From positions 1 through 36,888 of the forward strand of contig JBEVEP010000136.1 in assembly GCA_040512755.1 (NCBI GenBank): 36,888 nt of DNA, given 5' to 3'. The translations under genes and the position numbers were made by a program. Below, piece by piece: positions 7,403 to 13,886 of this stretch. Within the stretch, counting starts at the first letter, position 1. Every line of letters starts with the position of its first letter. This stretch comes from JBEVEP01 sp040512755 (GTDB lineage Bacteria > Pseudomonadota > Alphaproteobacteria > Rhizobiales > Rhizobiaceae). Below the pieces are notes generated by a model. It saw only the letters and a list, made by a program, of their open reading frames with translations, was not told the origin of the DNA and made no database searches.

Positions 7403-8653
7403 CTATTCCGCGGCCTGGTTGCTGCGCCCAAACCGCTCTTCGATATAGGCGGCAACCATGTTCTGAAATTCCTCGGCAATATCTGGCCCGCGCAGCGTCG
7501 CGGCTTTCTTGCCGTCGATGAAGACGGGGGCGCTTGGCGTCTCCCCTGTGCCCGGCAGCGATATGCCGATGTCGGCGTGCTTGGACTCTCCGGGTCCGTT
7601 CACGATGCATCCCATCACCGCGACCTTGAGCTCCTCGACGCCGGGATAACGCTCGCGCCATAGAGGCATGTTTCTGCGTATGTCGTCCTGAATGGTCTGC
7701 GCAAGTTCTTGGAAGACCGTCGATGTCGTGCGTCCGCACCCGGGACAGGCGGCCACAGTCGGCACAAACTGCCGAAACCCCATCGTTTGCAGCAGTTCCT
7801 GCGCGACCTGCACTTCGCGTGTGCGGTCGCCTCCCGGCTCCGGCGTGAGCGAAACGCGGATGGTGTCGCCAATGCCTTGCTGAAGCAGAATTCCCATCGC
7901 AGCTGACGAGGCCACAATCCCTTTCGATCCCATACCGGCCTCCGTAAGGCCGAGATGCAGGGCATGATCGGAGCGTTTTGCGAGTTCTGCGTAGACAGCG
8001 ATGAGATCCTGGACCTGGCTTACCTTGGCCGAGAGAATGATCTTGTTGCGCGGCAGTCCGATCTCTTCGGCCGCCTCAGCGGAAAGCAACGCTGACTGAA
8101 CAATCGCCTCCCGCATGACCTGCACCGCTGTCAGAGGCGATCCCGCCTTCTGGTTTTCATCCATCAGACGGGTCAGAAGCTCCTGGTCGAGGGAGCCCCA
8201 ATTGACCCCGATCCTGACCGGTTTGTTGTAGCGGATCGCTATCTCGACGATCGCCCGGAATTGCTTGTCTTTCTTGTCCTTGAAGCCGACATTGCCCGGA
8301 TTGATCCGATATTTCGCCAATGCCTCAGCGCATTCGGGGTGATCGGCAAGGAGCCGGTGGCCGATATAGTGGAAGTCTCCCACCAGCGGCACATGAATGC
8401 CGAGCCGGTCCAGCCGCTCACGAATGCCTGGCACCGCCGCAGCGCTTTCGTCGCGATCGACAGTGATGCGCACGATCTCCGAACCGGCTTTGTGGAGCGC
8501 CGCCACCTGGGCGACGGTCAGGTCGACATCGGCTGTATCCGTATTGGTCATCGACTGCACGATAACGGGGGCGCCCCCGCCGACCATCACACCACCAACG
8601 TCGACTCCAACAGAGGCGCGCCGATCAAACGGAGAGGAAAAATATCCGGTCAT
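7403..8653 (-). CDS. ispG: 4-hydroxy-3-methylbut-2-en-1-yl diphosphate synthase (IspG/GcpE)
   Basis: A 416-residue [4Fe-4S] enzyme of the MEP isoprenoid pathway. It converts 2-C-methyl-D-erythritol 2,4-cyclodiphosphate to HMBPP in the cytoplasm. The N-terminal TIM barrel contains VIVQSMTNTDTADV and the YRINPGNVGF motif near residue 115. The C-terminal iron-sulfur domain supplies cysteines C303 and C306 (CPGCGRT) and C349 (GCIVNGPGE), with the conserved glutamate E355. Length is normal for the short bacterial form. The start MTGYFSSPFDRR gives a standard IspG N-terminus. It heads a probable two-gene unit with the transglycosylase. The gene is essential and housekeeping, so this part of the window is core chromosome. 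Confidence 0.97.
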   Translation of the reverse strand: MTGYFSSPFDRRASVGVDVGGVMVGGGAPVIVQSMTNTDTADVDLTVAQVAALHKAGSEIVRITVDRDESAAAVPGIRERLDRLGIHVPLVGDFHYIGHRLLADHPECAEALAKYRINPGNVGFKDKKDKQFRAIVEIAIRYNKPVRIGVNWGSLDQELLTRLMDENQKAGSPLTAVQVMREAIVQSALLSAEAAEEIGLPRNKIILSAKVSQVQDLIAVYAELAKRSDHALHLGLTEAGMGSKGIVASSAAMGILLQQGIGDTIRVSLTPEPGGDRTREVQVAQELLQTMGFRQFVPTVAACPGCGRTTSTVFQELAQTIQDDIRRNMPLWRERYPGVEELKVAVMGCIVNGPGESKHADIGISLPGTGETPSAPVFIDGKKAATLRGPDIAEEFQNMVAAYIEERFGRSNQAAE

Positions 8654-8730
8654 GCCGGCGCCTTTCTGGCCCTAAGATTGGCCATCAGGTGGAGGAGCCG
8701 ACGCAATCTGTCAATATCTAAGCGCCGCAG

Positions 8731-8746
8731 AAACCCTGGAGGGTTT
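8731..8746. repeat. Short perfect inverted repeat between ispG and the exosortase module
   Basis: AAACCCT-GG-AGGGTTT forms a 7-base-pair hairpin in the 195-base gap between the divergent ispG and exosortase-module genes. It could be an operator, but no regulator is adjacent. Confidence 0.35.
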
Positions 8747-8848
8747 AGCCCGGTCTAATCCTTCTTGGGGAGGTCCTACCACTCAAAGCCCCTTTGTCAC
8801 TGTCCAGCTCTGATTGATAGCCTCATTAACGCATAGGGGGCTATGGCA

Positions 8849-9088
8849 ATGAGCATTCTGAAATACTCAAAGGCGGCATGTGCCGCTGCAATTCTCGTTA
8901 CGATCTACGCATCTCCGGCTGCATCCCTGGGGCTGTTTCCAAGATTGCCGCACAAAGACAGGGACCAGGGAAATCACTCGGTAGGCACGCCCGCCCCAAT
9001 AGCCGGCATCGGTATCGTGGGCATAGGCGTTGTCGGCGCAGCCTTATACATGGCAGTTCGGCGCTACCGAAAGCCCGATCGGGATTGA
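8849..9088 (+). CDS. Tiny secreted protein with C-terminal exosortase sorting signal (putative substrate)
   Basis: A 79-residue protein with two membrane-targeting ends. Residues 1-26 form a Sec signal peptide (KAACAAAILVTIYASPAAS). Residues 27-46 are a short, polar, histidine- and charge-containing stretch (LFPRLPHKDRDQGNHSVG). Residues 47-79 are a classic tripartite sorting tail: short motif TPAPI, a glycine-rich hydrophobic helix (AGIGIVGIGVVGAALYMAV), then basic RRYRK. This layout is that of PEP-CTERM-type exosortase substrates, with TPAPI in place of PEP. The next gene encodes an exosortase-like protein. I choose the ATG at 8849, with AGGGGG eight bases upstream; the ATG at 8843 is too close to it. 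If both ends are processed, the mature product is only about 20-24 residues. The role of the product is unknown. Confidence 0.75.
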   Translation: MSILKYSKAACAAAILVTIYASPAASLGLFPRLPHKDRDQGNHSVGTPAPIAGIGIVGIGVVGAALYMAVRRYRKPDRD

Positions 9089-9128
9089 TCGGCCCTGTCG
9101 GCCGTTTCTGACGTGGAAGGTCCGGCTG

Positions 9129-10025
9129 ATGAGGTCGATCGAGCCTGTTCCGACGCCTCCTACCTCAACGCGAGGTCGGAGTTTCGCCAAGCGGGAGTCT
9201 GACATCGCGGACGGCCTTCTGTCATGGAACATTCTCTTTGCCGGGTTGGCCGTAATCGGCTTTGCCAATGGCATGTCGCATCGCGCGATGGCCGCGCTGC
9301 GCGACGATCCCGGCCAGGCACTTCTCCTCACATTCGATGTTAGCGCGATTGTATGGGTCGCATTGATCGCAGCCGTGGGTTTTCTGCTTCGTCCGCCACG
9401 CCGCTCTGCTTCCAAAAGGGATGGATTGGTCGCTATATTGGCCATCGCAGTCTTTTTGGCGCCGGCGCCGCAGTTGAGCTGGCTGGCGCTTTCGGGGCTC
9501 GGACTATACGTCGCAACGACTTCGCAACCCGGAGCCTTTCACCGCAGCGCGGGCTGGATATTGCTTGCTGTCACGGTGCCGATGTTCTGGAGCCGCGTCG
9601 TCTTCTCATTGATGAGCGATGCGATCCTGCGCTTCGACGCGATGCTTGTAAGCCTGGTTCTGGGGACAGGCCGTGTCGGCAATACGATCTCCTTTGCCGA
9701 TGGTTGGGGGTACTTCTGGGTCGCTCCGGCCTGTTCGTCGATCGCCAACGTCTCGCTGGCATTGTTGTGCTGGGTGCTAATAACGCAAATGCTGGGGACA
9801 GGCCGCACAGCCAATTTTCGGTTCTGCCTGATGGCCGCATGCGCGGTGATCGTCATCAATGTGGGACGGCTTTCCCTCATAGGCATTTCCCGCGATCACT
9901 TCGAATTGATCCATGGCCCGGTTGGTAGCCTCATCACGGGCTGGGTCACCGTTGCTGTGATCTTCGCTATCTGCCTCTATGGCGCAACGTCAGGCGCGAA
10001 ACATGCGGCCCGTTCTTCTTACTAG
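9129..10025 (+). CDS. Exosortase/archaeosortase-family transpeptidase-like membrane protein
   Basis: A 298-residue polytopic inner-membrane protein with about seven to eight hydrophobic helices after a polar 30-residue N-terminus. The exosortase triad is visible in order: C202 in VAPACSSI (compare ACSG in PEP-CTERM exosortases), R247 in INVGRLSLIG, and H262 in IHGPVGSLITGW. The spacing from Cys to Arg (45) and Arg to His (15) fits the family as I know it. It would cleave and probably transfer proteins carrying a CTERM tail, such as the product of the gene 40 bases upstream. The ATG at 9129 has GGAAGG eight bases upstream; the frame is open further but overlaps the upstream gene. The motif reads ACSS rather than ACSG, which suggests a divergent subtype. 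It may match an already named rare class; a profile search is needed to tell. Confidence 0.8.
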   Translation: MRSIEPVPTPPTSTRGRSFAKRESDIADGLLSWNILFAGLAVIGFANGMSHRAMAALRDDPGQALLLTFDVSAIVWVALIAAVGFLLRPPRRSASKRDGLVAILAIAVFLAPAPQLSWLALSGLGLYVATTSQPGAFHRSAGWILLAVTVPMFWSRVVFSLMSDAILRFDAMLVSLVLGTGRVGNTISFADGWGYFWVAPACSSIANVSLALLCWVLITQMLGTGRTANFRFCLMAACAVIVINVGRLSLIGISRDHFELIHGPVGSLITGWVTVAVIFAICLYGATSGAKHAARSSY

Positions 10026-10485
10026 TACCATTCTCGCTCTAACCTTGGTGCTAACGCTGGGCGCCAAAATCGCGTTCGATCCAGGGCGCTCAACTTCGGA
10101 CGGGGCACTCCAGCAAGGACAGGTCATCGCCTTTCTGGAACGTCAAGGATTTCTCGTCGGTCCACCGCTGCCGGACGTCGGCCCATCGATGGTTCCGGCG
10201 CAGAGGCCCGGCTGCAGCCTCCGGGTGTCGGAGATTTCCCCCTTTGGCTGGCACCGCGACGTTCTCGCACAACTCACACGACCAGACGAACGCCTGTTCT
10301 TTGTCTTTCGCGGCAAATCCGCCTCAACGCAGCCGGTATGGCAGACCTTTGCTGACTACAATTGGAGCCGCTTGCAGCGCTATGTCGGCCTGCAGCCCCC
10401 CGAGCGGCCGGTCCTTGGCGTGATCGCGTCAGCAGACTGCGGGAGGCTCGAGTTACCCTGGAGCGAGGTAGCCGAGTTTCACTGA
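10003..10485 (+). CDS. Membrane-anchored protein of the exosortase module, function unknown
   Basis: A 160-residue protein with an N-terminal signal anchor or signal peptide (VLLTSTILALTLVLTLGAKI) and a periplasmic body of about 130 residues. The body has two cysteines (C71 in RPGCSLRV and C146 in ASADCGRLEL) that could form one disulfide, a tryptophan-rich middle (FGWHRDV, PVWQTFADYNWSRL) and a proline-rich C-terminal part. Its start lies inside the exosortase gene; ATG 9979 and ATG 10003 are both in frame, and I chose 10003 for the AGG eight bases before it. Overlap implies translational coupling. EpsI-like accessory proteins often accompany exosortases and this could play such a part, but I see no EpsI motif. 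Confidence 0.65.
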   Translation: MRPVLLTSTILALTLVLTLGAKIAFDPGRSTSDGALQQGQVIAFLERQGFLVGPPLPDVGPSMVPAQRPGCSLRVSEISPFGWHRDVLAQLTRPDERLFFVFRGKSASTQPVWQTFADYNWSRLQRYVGLQPPERPVLGVIASADCGRLELPWSEVAEFH

Positions 10486-10522
10486 GGCCGATACCTCAGG
10501 TTGTCGCGACGGTCATGCTGCC

Positions 10523-10551
10523 TTCGCAATTTTGCTGCAATGCAGTATAAA
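10523..10551 (+). promoter_or_regulatory. Promoter of bdhA with PhaR-type operator in the spacer
   Basis: TTCGCA (10523-10528), a 17-base spacer and TATAAA (10546-10551) make a reasonable sigma-70 promoter 37 bases before the bdhA start. CTGC-AAT-GCAG (10535-10545) lies in the spacer, touching the -10. This is exactly the CTGC-N3-GCAG motif reported for PhaR, the polyhydroxybutyrate-responsive repressor of Paracoccus. TTTGCTGC and GCAGCAAA (10531-10538 and 10563-10570) form a second, wider inverted repeat. Confidence 0.6.
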
Positions 10552-10588
10552 ACTACCGCATCGCAGCAAATCAGCGAAAGGACGCGCC

Positions 10589-11374
10589 ATGCCGATCGGG
10601 AAGAAAATCGCCGTCGTGACCGGATCAACCTCCGGCATAGGCCTAGCGATAGCCCATTCGCTCGCGGCTGAAGGCTGCACCGTCGTCGTCAATTCCTACT
10701 CGGATAAAAAGGACGATCACGCGATAGCGAACGACATCCGCGCCAGGCATTCTGTCGAGTCAGTCTACATGCCGGCCGACATGTCGAAGCCGGACCAATG
10801 CAGCCGGCTTGTCGAGGCCACGGTAAAAGAATTCGGCAGCATCGACATTCTCGTCAACAATGCCGGTATCCAGCATGTCGCGCCGGTTGACCAGTTCCCC
10901 GTCGAGCAATGGGACCGGATCATTGCGATCAACCTTTCCTCGGCATTCCACACGACCGCCGCAGCATTGCCTTCGATGAAGGCGCGAAAGTGGGGGCGGA
11001 TTGTCAACATCGCCTCCGCGCACGGGCTCACCGCCTCGCCGTTCAAATCGGCCTATGTGTCCGCCAAGCACGGCCTTCTGGGGCTCACCAAAACGGTGGC
11101 GCTGGAAGTCGCCGAACAGGGCATCACCTGCAACGCCGTATGTCCGGGCTACGTGCTGACTGCGCTCGTCGAAGCGCAGATTCCCGACCAGATGAAGGCG
11201 CACAACATGGATCGCGAGACCGTCATTCGCGAAGTCATGCTGGAAAGACAGCCCACGAAACAATTCGCCACGGTCGAACAGATCGGCGCCACGGTCGCTT
11301 TCCTGTGCTCCGACGCTGCCGCCCAGATCACCGGCACACCGATTTCCGTCGACGGCGGATGGACGGCGCAGTGA
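10589..11374 (+). CDS. bdhA: 3-hydroxybutyrate dehydrogenase
   Basis: A 261-residue short-chain dehydrogenase/reductase. It oxidises D-3-hydroxybutyrate to acetoacetate with NAD+ in the cytoplasm, a step in the use of polyhydroxybutyrate. The cofactor motif TGSTSGIG is at 11-18, NNAG at 90-93, and the catalytic residues are S143, Y156 and K160 (SAYVSAK). The segment ITCNAVCPGYVLTALVEAQIP is characteristic of bacterial 3-hydroxybutyrate dehydrogenases. I choose the ATG at 10589, with GAAAGGA six bases upstream. A PhaR-like operator lies in its promoter, and a patatin-like gene follows on the same strand 78 bases downstream, which supports a storage-polymer role. Confidence 0.92.
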   Translation: MPIGKKIAVVTGSTSGIGLAIAHSLAAEGCTVVVNSYSDKKDDHAIANDIRARHSVESVYMPADMSKPDQCSRLVEATVKEFGSIDILVNNAGIQHVAPVDQFPVEQWDRIIAINLSSAFHTTAAALPSMKARKWGRIVNIASAHGLTASPFKSAYVSAKHGLLGLTKTVALEVAEQGITCNAVCPGYVLTALVEAQIPDQMKAHNMDRETVIREVMLERQPTKQFATVEQIGATVAFLCSDAAAQITGTPISVDGGWTAQ

Positions 11375-11452
11375 TTTCGATCCTTCGCCCAAGGACTTCG
11401 GGGTGGCGTCCCTACGATGACATGGCGGCAACTCTTTGTATGGGAAAGCGTG

Positions 11453-12589
11453 ATGACCGATAACGGCAAGAATGGCAAAGGCGACCGGAAGCGGGTCAAT
11501 GTCGCGCTGCAGGGCGGCGGCTCGCACGGCGCGTTCACCTGGGGGGTGCTCGACCGCCTGCTCGAAGACGGCCGGCTCGATTTCGAGGCGATCTCCGGGA
11601 CCAGTGCAGGGGCCATGAACGCGGTCGCGCTGGCGGATGGCTGGGTGCGCGGTGGCCCTGAGGGCGCGCGCCAGAAACTCCACGACTTCTGGCGCGCCGT
11701 GGGCCGCACAGGCCGTTTTAGCCCTGTTCAGCGGACGTCATGGGATATGGTGATGGGCAACTGGTCGGTCGAGAATGCGCCGGGTTATATCTGGTTCGAC
11801 ACGATGCAGCGGCTGCTGTCTCCTTATGCCGCCAATCCGTTCAACCTCAATCCGCTGCGCGACGTGGTCCGCGCTGAGATCGATTTCGACAATGTGCGCG
11901 CCTGCAAGTCGATGAAGCTTTTCCTGTCCGCAACCAATGTCGAAACAGGACAGCTTCGTGTCTTCGAGACCCATGAGATCGACGAAACGGTGGTCATGGC
12001 CTCGGCCTGCCTGCCGCAGATCTTCCAGGCAGTGGAGATCGATGGAGCACCCTATTGGGACGGCGGCTATGGCGGTAACCCGGCTCTCCATCCGTTCTTC
12101 TATGCCAACTCTACCGAAGACGTGCTCCTGGTGCAGATCAATCCGGTCGTCCGTGAAGGCGCGCCCAAAACCGCCAACGAAATCCAGAACCGCATCGACG
12201 AGATCACCTTCAACGCGGCGCTGTTGCGTGAATTTCGCTCCATCGCCGTCGTCAAGGAGCTGATCAGCGCCGGGCGCATTCCGCATGGCGAATATCGCGA
12301 TATCCGCATGCACCGGATCGACGCCGACGAGGCATTCCGGGACCTGTCAGCATCCTCGAAGATCAACGCGGAATGGGCCTTTCTCGAATATCTCCGCGAC
12401 CTTGGACGCTCAGCCGCAGGCGACTGGCTGGAACTGAACTACGACAACGTCGGCATCGAGCCGACACTCGATCTATCCGATATGCTGGTACCCGGCATGA
12501 CGCCCAAGCGCACCGCGGGCGTTGGCACGCGTGTCCGCGAGTTTCTGGCTAACCGGGCGAAGCCGGCGGCAGCCCAGAAGGGTTCGTAG
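11453..12589 (+). CDS. Patatin-like phospholipase/lipid hydrolase
   Basis: A 378-residue serine hydrolase of the patatin family. It shows the oxyanion-hole loop GGGSHGAFTWGVL (21-33), the nucleophile elbow GTSAG with S51, and the catalytic aspartate D203 in WDGGYGGNP, giving the Ser-Asp dyad. No signal peptide is visible, so it acts in the cytoplasm or on granule or membrane surfaces. ATG 11453 has GGAAAG upstream; an in-frame ATG at 11417 would add 12 residues. It follows bdhA on the same strand. A role in polyhydroxybutyrate granule turnover or in lipid release is plausible from this context, but the substrate is not shown by sequence. Confidence 0.88.
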   Translation: MTDNGKNGKGDRKRVNVALQGGGSHGAFTWGVLDRLLEDGRLDFEAISGTSAGAMNAVALADGWVRGGPEGARQKLHDFWRAVGRTGRFSPVQRTSWDMVMGNWSVENAPGYIWFDTMQRLLSPYAANPFNLNPLRDVVRAEIDFDNVRACKSMKLFLSATNVETGQLRVFETHEIDETVVMASACLPQIFQAVEIDGAPYWDGGYGGNPALHPFFYANSTEDVLLVQINPVVREGAPKTANEIQNRIDEITFNAALLREFRSIAVVKELISAGRIPHGEYRDIRMHRIDADEAFRDLSASSKINAEWAFLEYLRDLGRSAAGDWLELNYDNVGIEPTLDLSDMLVPGMTPKRTAGVGTRVREFLANRAKPAAAQKGS

Positions 12590-12707
12590 GAATGCCGCAT
12601 CGGCTGGTGGTCTGTCTGCTGGTAGGTGAAAACCCGCTTTCTGGCAGCGAAACCGTGATTGAGAGCCGCGAAGCAGCGGAAGAATGCCGGTAGGTGCGAT
12701 GCCGCCG

Positions 12708-13334
12708 TCAGGGTTTGAGCGCCAGTTCGATGACGCGGATCAGCTCACTGGCGCCCTTCCGTTGTGCGTCAGGATCGTTTGCGCGCGTTTTCATCCCTTC
12801 GAGCCCGTCAAGCAGCAGATTGGCAAGCACCGGCGCAGACAATCCCCTCGCCGAAAGCTCCGTTCCAGTCCGAACTGCCTCGCCGTCGATCGCTCTGGCA
12901 AAGAGTTCGACCAGGCGTTCCCGCCAACCACCGACAATATCGCCCGCGAGGCTGTTCTTCATATCCAGCATTTCCGCCCCATGCGGAGAGTTATGGAACG
13001 TGTCCATGAGCGCGATCAAGGCCGTCTCGACAGCCATTTGGAACCGGTCCGCCAGGCTGCCTTTCCGCGACAGTGCATCCCGCGCCTTCTCGATGGACTC
13101 TTCCAGCAAGGCCTCGCCGATAGCTCGATAGATATCCGTTTTGTTTCTAAAAAGCAGATAAAGCGCGGGGCGCGAAATGTCGGATGCGCGCGCGATGTCG
13201 TCCATTGTCGCGCGGGTGAACCCGTAAGCGAGGAACACCTTCAATGCACCGTCCAGAATGCGGGCTCGACGGTCGTTTTCCTGTGTCCGCGACGGCTGGT
13301 CCACGGTTCCGGTATTCTCCCAAGATTTCATCAT
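12708..13334 (-). CDS. TetR/AcrR-family transcriptional regulator
   Basis: A 208-residue repressor-type protein. The N-terminal helix-turn-helix is at about residues 25-70 (ILDGALKVFLAYGFTRATMDDIARA, then ISRPALYLLFRNKTDIY), and the helical ligand-binding domain fills the rest. I start at ATG 13334; an in-frame TTG at 13349 lies inside the adjacent palindrome and is less likely. The ribosome site is poor and the operator nearly touches the start, so the leader would be very short. It is divergent from the molybdenum hydroxylase operon, with operator half-sites between them, and the same half-sites recur upstream of the RND genes. I infer autoregulation and control of both units. Confidence 0.9.
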   Translation of the reverse strand: MMKSWENTGTVDQPSRTQENDRRARILDGALKVFLAYGFTRATMDDIARASDISRPALYLLFRNKTDIYRAIGEALLEESIEKARDALSRKGSLADRFQMAVETALIALMDTFHNSPHGAEMLDMKNSLAGDIVGGWRERLVELFARAIDGEAVRTGTELSARGLSAPVLANLLLDGLEGMKTRANDPDAQRKGASELIRVIELALKP

Positions 13335-13335
13335 T

Positions 13336-13358
13336 TGACAAAATAACAAGATTTGTCA
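13336..13358. promoter_or_regulatory. Candidate TetR operator between the regulator and the hydroxylase operon
   Basis: TGACAAA (13336-13342) and TTTGTCA (13352-13358) are perfect inverted arms with a nine-base centre. The centre holds a further near half-site, TAACAA. The ten bases TTGTCAGGAT (13353-13362) recur exactly at 16808-16817 in a second palindrome before the RND genes. The site lies directly upstream of the TetR start. Confidence 0.6.
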
Positions 13359-13425
13359 GGATGTCGAGAGAACGGCACTAGGCGGCGCGCCGTTTTGCTA
13401 GTGGATGACAACGAAGGATATCCCC

Positions 13426-13884
13426 ATGCGCCTCACCGTTAACGGAGAAGTGATCGAAATCGACGCTGATCCCGAGATGCCGCTACTCTGGGCGCTGCGC
13501 GATCTCGCAGGCATCATGGGCCCGAAATTCGGTTGCGGCATAGCCGCGTGCGGCGCCTGCACGGTTCACATCATGGGTGAGGCGGTAAGGTCTTGCTCTG
13601 TGGCAGTCGGAGACGTGAAAAGCGAGATCACCACGATCGAAGGCCTCAGCAAGGACGGCACGCTGCATCCTGTCCAGCAGGCGTGGCTGGAAGAACAGGT
13701 GGCTCAATGCGGCTACTGCCAGGCCGGACAGATCATGAGCGCGGTGGCGCTGCTCAACGTGGTTGCTGATCCGACGGATGATGACATCGACAATGCCATG
13801 GGCGGCAATCTCTGCCGCTGCAGCGCCTATCCGAAGATCCGAGCAGCCATCAAGCGGGCGGCGGCCATGAAGGCAGGAGCATAG
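13426..13884 (+). CDS. 2Fe-2S subunit of a xanthine dehydrogenase-family (IorA-like) molybdenum hydroxylase
   Basis: A 152-residue electron-transfer subunit with two [2Fe-2S] clusters. The plant-type ferredoxin cluster uses C37, C42, C45 and C57; the helical-domain cluster uses C95 and C98 (CGYCQAGQ) and C130 and C132 (LCRCSAYPKI). It passes electrons from the molybdenum centre of the next subunit to the cytochrome encoded third. ATG 13426 has GAAGGA seven bases upstream; ATG 13405 would add seven residues. The two-subunit layout without an FAD subunit matches isoquinoline 1-oxidoreductase and aldehyde oxidase-type enzymes. The gene is two bases from the large subunit gene. The substrate is unknown. 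Confidence 0.9.
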   Translation: MRLTVNGEVIEIDADPEMPLLWALRDLAGIMGPKFGCGIAACGACTVHIMGEAVRSCSVAVGDVKSEITTIEGLSKDGTLHPVQQAWLEEQVAQCGYCQAGQIMSAVALLNVVADPTDDDIDNAMGGNLCRCSAYPKIRAAIKRAAAMKAGA

Positions 13885-13886
13885 CG

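Noticed and set aside
6296..7663. 455-codon plus-strand open frame
   Set aside because: It runs antisense through the lytic transglycosylase gene and into ispG, both of which have clear catalytic motifs. The frame itself is Arg/Pro-rich and has no motif.
9030..9128. 33-residue N-terminal extension of the exosortase overlapping the substrate gene
   Set aside because: ATG 9129 has a good GGAAGG site, and the extension would overlap the end of the substrate gene without any family feature.
10760..11683. 307-codon minus-strand open frame
   Set aside because: It is antisense to bdhA and the start of the patatin-like gene, which have complete catalytic motifs.
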